38,428 nucleotides of DNA from NCBI GenBank assembly GCA_018064695.1, contig JAGHUU010000118.1, positions 1 through 38,428 on the forward strand, read 5' to 3'. Positions 27,354 through 35,058 of the stretch are shown one piece after another (within the stretch, counting starts at the first letter, position 1; each line of letters opens with the position of its first letter). Below the pieces are notes generated by a model. It was not told the origin of the DNA. It made no database searches and was given only the letters and a program-made list of their open reading frames with translations. Source of the stretch: Candidatus Blautia equi (GTDB lineage: Bacteria; Bacillota; Clostridia; Lachnospirales; Lachnospiraceae). Position numbers and translations under genes: made by a program.

Positions 27354-27812
27354 ATGATTATTGATCAGATCAGCAACATGTCCCGCTATATGAGCTCACA
27401 TAAAAATATTGCCACCGCACTTCAGTTCATCGCAGATCACGCAAATGATCCTGAACTGCAGGACGGAACCTACCCGATCGTTCCTGATGAGGTGATCGTT
27501 CACGTTGTGACCAAAGATACCCACGCACGTGAGGCTGCTAAGATGGAGATCCATAAAAAATTTATGGACATCCACTACATCATCCGCGGTGCTGAGAGAT
27601 GTGCTGTTGCAGTTCTGCCTCCTATGGAGGAGATCGACTACAGCGATGAGACCGACAACGGTTTCTGGGACTGCGAGGATACCTTCAATGTGAGAATCGG
27701 CGAGGGCGAGTTCTACGCAGTATGGCCTCTGGAGCCTCACTGCCCACTGTGCAACGCAGGCGAGAGCGAGGAGAACGTCCGCAAATTTATTGTTAAGGTA
27801 AAAGTGGATTGA
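27354..27812 (+). CDS. YhcH/YjgK/YiaL family protein
   Basis: KFMDIHYIIRGAERCAV, EGEFYAVWPLEPHCPLC; RBS AAGGAG. Confidence 0.9.
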   Translation: MIIDQISNMSRYMSSHKNIATALQFIADHANDPELQDGTYPIVPDEVIVHVVTKDTHAREAAKMEIHKKFMDIHYIIRGAERCAVAVLPPMEEIDYSDETDNGFWDCEDTFNVRIGEGEFYAVWPLEPHCPLCNAGESEENVRKFIVKVKVD

Positions 27813-27819
27813 TCTATGA

Positions 27820-27899
27820 AATAAAGTGAGACAGGGGGACAGGGACCTGGTCCAATTTTTCTGAATCAAAAATGGACCAGGTCCCTGTCTCACTTTATT
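27820..27899. repeat. long imperfect palindrome (REP/MITE-like), probable bidirectional terminator
   Basis: AATAAAGTGAGACAG[GGGGACAG]GGACCTGGTCCA...TGGACCAGGTCCCTGTCTCACTTTATT; between convergent yhcH and iclR. Confidence 0.8.
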
Positions 27900-28656
27900 A
27901 AAAGCTGATTCTTGAAAGCTGTCTCTTCACGCTTAATACAAGGTGGGAGAGCTCGCGGATGCGCTCGTCCGACATGCGGTTGATAGGAGCGGAGATGGAG
28001 AAGGCAAAGCGGGGCTGGCCGTCGGAGGAGGTGAGGGCGGCTGCAATACAGCGGACACCGTACTCGTTTTCCTCATCATCCAGCGCGTAGCCCTGGCGGC
28101 GGACTTCATCAAGCTTCTGAATGAAGGAGCTGTAATCTGTGATGGTATGCTCTGTGAGGGGGCGGATCTCGCTGTTGTCCCAGATCTGTTTGACCTGGGT
28201 GAGATCCATATCGGCTGCCAGAGCTTTTCCAACGCCGGAGCAGTACACAGGGATGCGGCTGCCCACGCGGGAGACCATGCGGATGGTGTTGGTGAAAGAT
28301 TCTTCTTTATGAATATAGACAGCGTCTGTGCCCTCCAGCTGGACCAGATGGACGGTCTCACCGGATTCGTGGCAGAGCTGTTTTAAATATGGGCGGATGA
28401 TCTCCAGAATATCCATGCGCTCAAGAAGGCGGTTGGACATTTCCAGAAGCTTCAGGGTCAAGTCATATTTCTGTGTGTCCGGATCCTGTCTGACATATCC
28501 CATATAGATGAGGGAGCTTAAGATGCGGTGCACGGTGCTTTTATTTAATTCCAGGCGGGTGGTGAGATCGGAGAGGGCCAGGGGGCCGTCCTCGGATAAG
28601 ATCTCCAGCGCGTCAAAAAGCCTGTCTGCTACCTGGATGGGGTTCTTGCTTTCCAT
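27898..28656 (-). CDS. IclR family transcriptional regulator
   Basis: PIQVADRLFDALEILSEDGPLALSDLTTRLELNKSTVHRILSSLIYMGYVRQD; likely start MESKNPIQ. Confidence 0.92.
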   Translation of the reverse strand: MESKNPIQVADRLFDALEILSEDGPLALSDLTTRLELNKSTVHRILSSLIYMGYVRQDPDTQKYDLTLKLLEMSNRLLERMDILEIIRPYLKQLCHESGETVHLVQLEGTDAVYIHKEESFTNTIRMVSRVGSRIPVYCSGVGKALAADMDLTQVKQIWDNSEIRPLTEHTITDYSSFIQKLDEVRRQGYALDDEENEYGVRCIAAALTSSDGQPRFAFSISAPINRMSDERIRELSHLVLSVKRQLSRISF

Positions 28657-28702
28657 AAAAGGGTTCCTCTTTTCCGGTTTCTGTTTTTGGTGATTATAGC
28701 AT

Positions 28703-28740
28703 GTTTCACATTGTGAAACAACGCCTTGTATTATGAAAAG
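28703..28740. promoter_or_regulatory. candidate IclR operators (iclR-proximal)
   Basis: GTTTCACATTGTGAAAC perfect palindrome around one central base, 28703-28719; related CTTGTATTATGAAAAG 28725-28740. Confidence 0.6.
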
Positions 28741-28764
28741 TGCCAAAAAACAAACGTAATATTC

Positions 28765-28792
28765 TTGACATTTTTTCGACATATAGTATAAT
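28765..28792 (+). promoter_or_regulatory. promoter of aldolase/kinase operon
   Basis: TTGACA 28765-28770, 16 bp, TATAAT 28787-28792. Confidence 0.7.
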
Positions 28793-28825
28793 CCATAACA
28801 AGAGGTTTTATAATATAGAACTGCG

Positions 28826-28871
28826 TTCCATATTATGAAACAAATAGTGTTAATATATCACATTATGAAAA
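28826..28871. promoter_or_regulatory. candidate IclR operators downstream of the promoter
   Basis: TTCCATATTATGAAAC 28826-28841 and TATCACATTATGAAAA 28856-28871, centres 30 bp apart. Confidence 0.55.
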
Positions 28872-28888
28872 AACGGAGGAAAAAGGTT

Positions 28889-29527
28889 ATGAACAAGGTT
28901 TTAGAGCAGCTTTCCAGCTATGGTGTAGTACCTGTAGTTGTGTTAAACGATGCTAAAGATGCTGAGCCACTGGCTAAAGCAATGGTAGAGGGAGGACTTC
29001 CTGTAGCAGAGGTTACTTTCCGTACAGATGCAGCAGAAGAGTCCATCCGCATTATGGCAGAGAAATATCCTGAGATGATCGTAGGTGCAGGTACCGTTCT
29101 TACCATCGACCAGGTTGACCGTGCAGTAGCAGCAGGCGCTAAATTCATCGTAAGCCCTGGCTTTGACCCTGAGATCGTTGATTACTGTCTGTCCAAAGGC
29201 ATCTGTGTTACCCCTGGTATCATCACTCCATCCGAGCTTGCTCAGGCTGTAAAACGCGGCCTTGAGGTAGTTAAATTCTTCCCGGCTGAGCAGTTTGGCG
29301 GACTTGCTACTATCAAAGCTCTTGCAGCTCCATATACCCAGGTTAAGTTCATGCCTACCGGCGGAATCAGCGCTAAGAACATCAAAGATTATCTTGGATT
29401 CAACAAGATCATCGCATGCGGCGGAAGCTGGATGGTGAAAGGCGACCTTGTAAAAGCAGGCGAGTTTGATAAGATCAAAGACATGTGTGCAGAGGCAGTT
29501 GCACTGGTAAAAGAGATTAGAGGATAA
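28889..29527 (+). CDS. eda: bifunctional KHG/KDPG aldolase
   Basis: GAGTVLTIDQVDRAVAAGAKFIVSPGFDPEIVDYC, VKFFPAEQFGG, FMPTGGISAKNIKDYL. Confidence 0.93.
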   Translation: MNKVLEQLSSYGVVPVVVLNDAKDAEPLAKAMVEGGLPVAEVTFRTDAAEESIRIMAEKYPEMIVGAGTVLTIDQVDRAVAAGAKFIVSPGFDPEIVDYCLSKGICVTPGIITPSELAQAVKRGLEVVKFFPAEQFGGLATIKALAAPYTQVKFMPTGGISAKNIKDYLGFNKIIACGGSWMVKGDLVKAGEFDKIKDMCAEAVALVKEIRG

Positions 29528-29566
29528 TCTACTGACGATTTCGTATAAACTGGAGGAATTTATATC

Positions 29567-30664
29567 ATGAATTTAAATTTAAGACCAAAAGAAGAGTGTA
29601 TGTTTGATGCTGTATCCCTTGGAGAGGTTATGCTTCGTCTTGATCCGGGCGAAGGCCGTATCCGTACCGCAAGATCCTTCCGCGCATGGGAAGGCGGCGG
29701 AGAGTACAACGTAGTTCGCGGCCTCAGAAGATGCTTCGGACTTAAGACCGCTGTTATCACCGCTTTCGCTGATAACGAAGTAGGTATGCTGATGGAAGAC
29801 TTCATCCTTCAGGGCGGCGTTGATACCTCCCTCATCAAATGGATGAAGACCGACGGTATCGGACGCGTTTGCCGTAACGGTATCAACTTTACTGAGAGAG
29901 GCTTCGGTATCCGTGGTGCAGTTGGATGCTCCGACCGTGCAAACACCGCTATCTCCAAAGCTACCCCAGAGGACTTCGATTTTGATTACATCTTTGGAAC
30001 CCTCGGCGTAAGATGGCTTCACACCGGCGGTATCTACGCAGCTCTTTCCGAGCAGGCATGTGAGACCGTTCTTGCAGCTATCAAGACCGCTAAGAAATAC
30101 GGCACCATCGTATCTTACGACCTGAACTACCGTCCATCCATGTGGAGCGCAATCGGCGGAAAAGAAAAAGCTCAGGAAGTTAATAAAGAGATCGCTAAAT
30201 ATGTAGACGTTATGATCGGTAACGAGGAAGACTTCACCGCATGCCTTGGCTTCGAGATCGAGGGCAACGATGAGAACCTGAAAGAGCTGAACCTTGACGG
30301 ATACAAGAAGATGATCAACGAGGCAGCTAAGACCTATCCTAACTTCAAGGCAGTAGCTACCACTCTTCGTGAGGTTAAGACCGCTACCGTTAACGACTGG
30401 AGCGCAATCTGCTGGGCAGACGGCGAGATCTACAAAGCAAAAGACTACAAGGGTCTTGAGATCATGGACCGTGTAGGCGGCGGCGATTCCTTCGCATCCG
30501 GTCTTGTATACGGCCTTATGACCACCGGCGATGCAGAGCTGGCAGTTAACTACGGTGCAGCTCACGGCGCACTTGCTATGACCACACCTGGTGATACCAC
30601 CATGGCAAGCAAGAAAGAAGTAGAAGCTATCATGGGCGGCGCTGGTGCTCGTGTACAGAGATAA
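29567..30664 (+). CDS. kdgK: PfkB family sugar kinase, likely 2-keto-3-deoxygluconate kinase
   Basis: DAVSLGEVMLRLDPGEGRI, IVSYDLNYRPSMW, DRVGGGDSFASGLVYGL; next to KDPG aldolase. Confidence 0.87.
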   Translation: MNLNLRPKEECMFDAVSLGEVMLRLDPGEGRIRTARSFRAWEGGGEYNVVRGLRRCFGLKTAVITAFADNEVGMLMEDFILQGGVDTSLIKWMKTDGIGRVCRNGINFTERGFGIRGAVGCSDRANTAISKATPEDFDFDYIFGTLGVRWLHTGGIYAALSEQACETVLAAIKTAKKYGTIVSYDLNYRPSMWSAIGGKEKAQEVNKEIAKYVDVMIGNEEDFTACLGFEIEGNDENLKELNLDGYKKMINEAAKTYPNFKAVATTLREVKTATVNDWSAICWADGEIYKAKDYKGLEIMDRVGGGDSFASGLVYGLMTTGDAELAVNYGAAHGALAMTTPGDTTMASKKEVEAIMGGAGARVQR

Positions 30665-30700
30665 TCGTTTTATAATAGATTTCTATTTATAAATACGCAG

Positions 30701-30737
30701 AAAAGCTGTTGTGCGGAAACGTACGGCAGCTTTTTTC
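30701..30737 (+). terminator. terminator of eda-kdgK operon
   Basis: AAAAGCTGTTGTGCG-gaaa-CGTACGGCAGCTTTTTT. Confidence 0.8.
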
Positions 30738-30842
30738 TTTCATAGGAAATTGATCTTATTTTCGCTGCTGTTTGCCGTATTTTTCATCTTCTGCTATAAT
30801 AGGGGAAATATGCTTGTTGCTTTGATCAGAGGAGAGAATAAA

Positions 30843-31268
30843 ATGGCATTACTGAATATTTCCATTCAGGAGCTTACGCAGCTCATGGAGGAGAACAGAA
30901 GAAATTTTGAACGGCTTCTGCAGCTGCTGGAAGAGAGCGGCGCGGATGTGGAGAAATATAAAATCCCTGCCGGGAACGACGGGGAAGAAGAAGCAGATCT
31001 TTCAATACATATAAGTCCCACAAATATGACAGCAGATGGACGCAGAAAATGGGATCTTCTGGAGACCATGCTGGAGGAAGAGATCGAGGACTACCGGGAA
31101 AATGCAGAGGAGCTGCAGTCCATGAAGTATCTCTGCCGCACGGAAGACGAATATGCGGACATGGCACAGGAAGTGCAGGCATCAAAGGACCTGATCAATG
31201 GACTTCATAAGGCCATTGAGGGATTACAGAGAAGAGACCAGATCAGACGAGGAGAGAGTGTGAAATGA
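30843..31268 (+). CDS. hypothetical coiled-coil-like protein (141 aa)
   Basis: ATG 30843 after AGAGGAGAG; overlaps downstream ATG (ATGA). Confidence 0.7.
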   Translation: MALLNISIQELTQLMEENRRNFERLLQLLEESGADVEKYKIPAGNDGEEEADLSIHISPTNMTADGRRKWDLLETMLEEEIEDYRENAEELQSMKYLCRTEDEYADMAQEVQASKDLINGLHKAIEGLQRRDQIRRGESVK

Positions 31269-31864
31269 GAAAACGATTATTTGAGTCAGAAGACCATTTT
31301 ATGGTGCGTGTAAAGCGTGAGGAGATCCTGGCAAAAACCGGCGTGAAAAAAAGCCTTTTTGAGACAGACCAGCACTATGAGGAGCGGGCTAAAAAGGAAT
31401 ACCGCGATAAGACTGCGGGCATTGAAAAGAAGCTTTTTGAATCCAGGGAGCATTTTGAACTGAGACAGGAGGCCGCCATCACTGAAAAATCCACCGGTAT
31501 CGAGAGACATCCGGGTGAGGAGTACGATGACTATGTGGAGAGAGCTGAGCGTGAAGCTCTCTGCCGTAAGCACCATCTGTTAGCAGGTGCCCACGGACAC
31601 CATCTGGGAGGAATCTCCGAGGCTGAGCACAGAAAGAATCAGATCCACGCCATGGAGGAGATGACCAATGTGGGCAAAAAGCTCCTGGAATCTGAGGATC
31701 ACTATTATCACAGACTTCGCACAGAAGCCCTGGCAGTTCTTGGAAAAACCACGAAAAAAGCATTGGAATCTAAAAAATCCTTTATCATCAGAAGCAGAAT
31801 TGAGGCATTGAAACACGATCCGGAGCTGGTGGAGAGACTGGGACTGGATAAATGGGAGGAATAA
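31265..31864 (+). CDS. hypothetical protein made of ~26-aa K-x-L-F-E-S-x-x-H-F/Y repeats
   Basis: Internal repeats KRLFESEDHF, KSLFETDQHY, KKLFESREHF, ...GEEYDDY, KKLLESEDHY, KKALESKKSF. Confidence 0.8.
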   Translation: MRKRLFESEDHFMVRVKREEILAKTGVKKSLFETDQHYEERAKKEYRDKTAGIEKKLFESREHFELRQEAAITEKSTGIERHPGEEYDDYVERAEREALCRKHHLLAGAHGHHLGGISEAEHRKNQIHAMEEMTNVGKKLLESEDHYYHRLRTEALAVLGKTTKKALESKKSFIIRSRIEALKHDPELVERLGLDKWEE

Positions 31865-31871
31865 GAGAAAG

Positions 31872-32462
31872 ATGGAAGCACTGGAACTTATGACAAGCAG
31901 ACGAAGCACCAGAAAATTTCAGCAGAGACCCCTTGAGGCGAAGAAGCTGGATATGATCCTTAAGGCAGGACGCCATGCCCCAAGCGGCGGCAACTGCCAG
32001 ACTACCCACTTTCTGGTAATTCAGAACAAAGAGGTTCTGGACAAACTCACAGTGATGGTGCGGGAGGCTTTTGCAAAAATGGAGGAGACTCCGGGGATGT
32101 ACAAATCCATCGTGAATTCCATTCGCCTCTCCAAAGGCGGAAAATATGTGTTCCACTATGATCCTTCCGTGCTGATCGTGACTGCAAATCTTAAGGAGTA
32201 CGGAAACAACATTGCGGACTGCTCCTGCGCGCTGGAAAATATGATGCTGGAAGCCAACGCCCTGGAGCTTGGCAGCTGCTGGATCAACCAGCTGAAATGG
32301 CTGAACGAGGAACCTACGGTTCTTGCTTATCTGCAGAGCCTGGGCCTTAAGGAAGGCGAGAGAGTCTACGGCGCTCTGGCTGTTGGATATGCAGATACAA
32401 AGGATGGCCTGCCGGCCAGAAATCCACTGCCCAGAACAGGCAATGAAGTGACATATATATAA
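31872..32462 (+). CDS. nitroreductase family protein
   Basis: LELMTSRRSTRKFQQRPLEAKKLDMILKAGRHAPSGGNCQTTHFLVI. Confidence 0.92.
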   Translation: MEALELMTSRRSTRKFQQRPLEAKKLDMILKAGRHAPSGGNCQTTHFLVIQNKEVLDKLTVMVREAFAKMEETPGMYKSIVNSIRLSKGGKYVFHYDPSVLIVTANLKEYGNNIADCSCALENMMLEANALELGSCWINQLKWLNEEPTVLAYLQSLGLKEGERVYGALAVGYADTKDGLPARNPLPRTGNEVTYI

Positions 32463-32535
32463 GTGGGACAAGGGGACAGGGAACTGGTTCAATTTTGCGA
32501 GCAAAATGAACCAGGTCCCTGTCCCCTTGTCACAC
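32463..32535. repeat. second copy of the long GGGGACAGG palindrome (REP/MITE-like), probable bidirectional terminator
   Basis: GTGGGACAAGGGGACAGGGAACTGGTTCAATTTTGC-ga-GCAAAATGAACCAGGTCCCTGTCCCCTTGTCACAC. Confidence 0.85.
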
Positions 32536-32547
32536 CCGGCGGTGGAA

Positions 32548-33288
32548 TTACTGTAAGTAACGTGCCTTCAGGTCCAGAAGGGTGGCCTGGATGGCGGTGT
32601 TTTTCTTTTCGTTCAGAAGATTGTTCTTCACGGAGGCAGCTACATCTGCAAATGCAGGGGTGCTTGCTTCGTTCTTTGCATAGACTTTGATGAGGTGGTA
32701 GCCGAACTGGGTCTTAACAGGTGCGGTCACCTCGCCTACAGCTGCTGCAAAGGCAGCTTCGTCAAACTCTTTTACCATCTGACCGTGACCGAACTCGCCA
32801 AGGTCTCCGCCGCGTTCTTTGGATGGGCAGCTGGAGTATCTGGAAGCGGCATCCTCAAAGGAGATGGCACCGCTGTTCAGTTCTGCAAGGATCTCGTTCG
32901 CCTTAGCTTCATCGTCTACAAGGATGTGCTTAGCGCCTACGGTCTCACCCTTAGCGAAGCGAGCCTGGTTGGCTTCAAAGTATTTCTGTGCATCCTCATC
33001 GGTGACGGAAACGGCATTTACGATCTTCTCAATGGCCATCTGAGCCAGAATATCGCCCTTGATGGATTCCAGAGTCTCCTTGAACTCGTCGGTCTCATCG
33101 ATCTTTTCATCCAGAGCAAGCTTTGTCATCAGTCTGGTGTTGATGATCTGATCCAGAACCTGTTTCTTAAAATATGGATTGGAAGCATATGCCTGCTGTT
33201 CCATAGGAAGCTTTTCCATGTATTTATTGAATTCAGCCTCGGTAATAGGGGTACCGGCTACAGTAGCCAGAATCTTTTCTTCACTCAT
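32548..33288 (-). CDS. parvulin-type (PpiC) peptidylprolyl isomerase without signal peptide
   Basis: VGAKHILVDDEAKANEILAELNSGAISFEDAASRYSSCPSKERGGDLGEFGHGQMVKEFDEAAF...TQFGYHLIKV. Confidence 0.92.
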   Translation of the reverse strand: MSEEKILATVAGTPITEAEFNKYMEKLPMEQQAYASNPYFKKQVLDQIINTRLMTKLALDEKIDETDEFKETLESIKGDILAQMAIEKIVNAVSVTDEDAQKYFEANQARFAKGETVGAKHILVDDEAKANEILAELNSGAISFEDAASRYSSCPSKERGGDLGEFGHGQMVKEFDEAAFAAAVGEVTAPVKTQFGYHLIKVYAKNEASTPAFADVAASVKNNLLNEKKNTAIQATLLDLKARYLQ

Positions 33289-33420
33289 GATCATTCTCCT
33301 TATTTCTTTAAAAATAAACCTGTATCAGTATATACGCTGGGAGGATATTTTGCAACCGGAATGCATTTTATGATATACTGGGGAGTAGTATGTTTTGGCT
33401 TTATGAAGAAGGAGATTTTT

Positions 33421-33686
33421 ATGTTTCAGGATAAAGTAGTGGTTGTGACCGGCGGGGCACATGGAATTGGAAAATGTGTGGCTGAGGAGTTTCAGTATGC
33501 GCTGGCGGTTGGTGTGACAGCACCATTCTAAGCGGAAGAGTGGGAAACCCGATGGACATTGCCAACATGATCCTGTTTCTCTGCTCGGACAAAGCCGGCT
33601 TTATCACAGGAGAGAATATCTGCATCGACGGCGGCATGACCAGACAGATGATCTACCACGGCGAGTACGGATGGACCCTGGAATAA
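33421..33686 (+). pseudogene. internally deleted short-chain dehydrogenase/reductase remnant
   Basis: N-terminus [24 protein letters not shown] joined out of frame to C-terminus [55 protein letters not shown]. Confidence 0.88.
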
Positions 33687-33699
33687 CGGAGGATAGAAG

Positions 33700-33969
33700 A
33701 TGTTTGGAATAGAAAAGCTATTGGATTTTGGAAAAAAGAACAGCGATCTGGAAAATATTCTGGTGAGCCTCAATGCCAACGCATCCAACAATTATAAGGA
33801 TGCGGCCCAGGATAATTACAGAGAACTGCTGGAGTTGTTTGAGGAGCTGAAAAAGGCGGGAAAGCTGAAAGCAAAGCAGATCGCCTACTATCAGGAAATT
33901 CTGGATTTCTGGGCACCCCAGATGAAGAACTATACTCATTTTGACCAGAAAGCGGAGTGGGATAAATGA
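33700..33969 (+). CDS. hypothetical small protein (89 aa)
   Basis: ATG after GGAGGATAGAAG; overlaps HD gene start. Confidence 0.65.
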   Translation: MFGIEKLLDFGKKNSDLENILVSLNANASNNYKDAAQDNYRELLELFEELKKAGKLKAKQIAYYQEILDFWAPQMKNYTHFDQKAEWDK

Positions 33970-34733
33970 TGGATGCAAAAAAAGTGTTTCTGGATTACGC
34001 TTCCCGGTTTGACAGCGGGAATGGAATGATCCATCTGAAGATCGTCCACACCCTGGAGGTGGTGAAGGTCATGGACCGTCTGACGGAGATGATGGGGCTG
34101 GACGGGGAAATGCGGGAGCTGGCCCATCTCTGTGCCATGTTTCACGACATCGGCCGGTTTGAGCAGGTGAAGCGGTACGGCACATTTCTGGATCACCTGA
34201 GCGAGGACCATGCTACACTTGGGTGCAGGGTTCTGAGGGAGGAGAAGCTTCTTAACGAGCTCACGAAGAGACAGCAGCAGATGCTGCTTACAGCCATTGA
34301 AAATCATAATAAATATGCCATCGAAGAAGGTCTGGATGAGGAGACCTTGCTGCTTGCCAGACTCATCCGGGATGCGGATAAGAGCGATATCTTCCGGGTA
34401 TTTGCCTGCGAGGATATGGTGGATACCATGGGAGAAACTATTGAAGAGGTGGAGCAGGAGACCATTACAGACTGTGTCTACGACTGCATCTTTGCCCACC
34501 GATGTGTGGAAAAGACCATCCGGCGCACCGGCCTGGACAAATGGGTGGGCTTTCTGGCATTCTTCTTTGATATGAATTTCCCTGAAACCATGGAACTGCT
34601 CCAGGGAAACAGCTATTACAGAAAACAATTTGACGAAGCACATTTCACAAACCCGGAGACCCGCCGGAAAGTGGCGGAGATTCTGGACGAGGTGGAACGA
34701 TACATTGCAGAGCGCCGGGGACAGTGTGATTGA
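33966..34733 (+). CDS. HD-domain phosphohydrolase
   Basis: HLKIVHTLEVVKVMDRL, LAHLCAMFHDIGRFEQ, AIENHNKY, IRDADKSDIFRV. Confidence 0.88.
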   Translation: MMDAKKVFLDYASRFDSGNGMIHLKIVHTLEVVKVMDRLTEMMGLDGEMRELAHLCAMFHDIGRFEQVKRYGTFLDHLSEDHATLGCRVLREEKLLNELTKRQQQMLLTAIENHNKYAIEEGLDEETLLLARLIRDADKSDIFRVFACEDMVDTMGETIEEVEQETITDCVYDCIFAHRCVEKTIRRTGLDKWVGFLAFFFDMNFPETMELLQGNSYYRKQFDEAHFTNPETRRKVAEILDEVERYIAERRGQCD

Positions 34734-34887
34734 GACAGAGATCGGAACCGGCTGTGTGGATGTGCCGGCCTGCTATAGATTCTGCAAAGAGAACGGGATC
34801 ATCCAGATCATCGACCAGGACGGATTTGAAGGAGACTCACTGGACGCAGTGGACCGCCTGGGAAAACTGCTTGGCGGATTATCATAA
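34724..34887 (+). pseudogene. C-terminal remnant of a sugar-phosphate isomerase/epimerase-like TIM-barrel protein
   Basis: Frame reads VIETEIGTGCVDVPACYRFCKENGIIQIIDQDGFEGDSLDAVDRLGKLLGGLS* without a start or N-terminal portion. Confidence 0.55.
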
Positions 34888-34900
34888 GAAAAGAACAGCG

Positions 34901-34929
34901 ATGGGGACAGATTTCTGTTCCCATTTTTT
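34901..34929 (+). terminator. GGGGACAG-type palindromic terminator
   Basis: ATGGGGACAG-ATTT-CTGTTCCCAT-TTTTT. Confidence 0.75.
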
Positions 34930-35058
34930 ATTGTTGACGGAAAAATCACGAAATTTACGAAAAAGGAAAACTGTGGGGTTACAGTGCTCATTTTATGTTA
35001 TAATGAACCCAAATTTGCAATTTTTTAACAGACAAACACTCTGATAAGGAGGAAAAGA

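Noticed and set aside
29579-30565. 328-aa antisense ORF opposite kdgK
   Set aside because: Sense strand encodes a clear PfkB kinase; antisense translation has no domain logic or RBS.
30711-30842. Extended N-terminus of the 30711-31268 ORF
   Set aside because: It would be translated through the eda-kdgK terminator; ATG 30843 has a good RBS and a sensible protein start.
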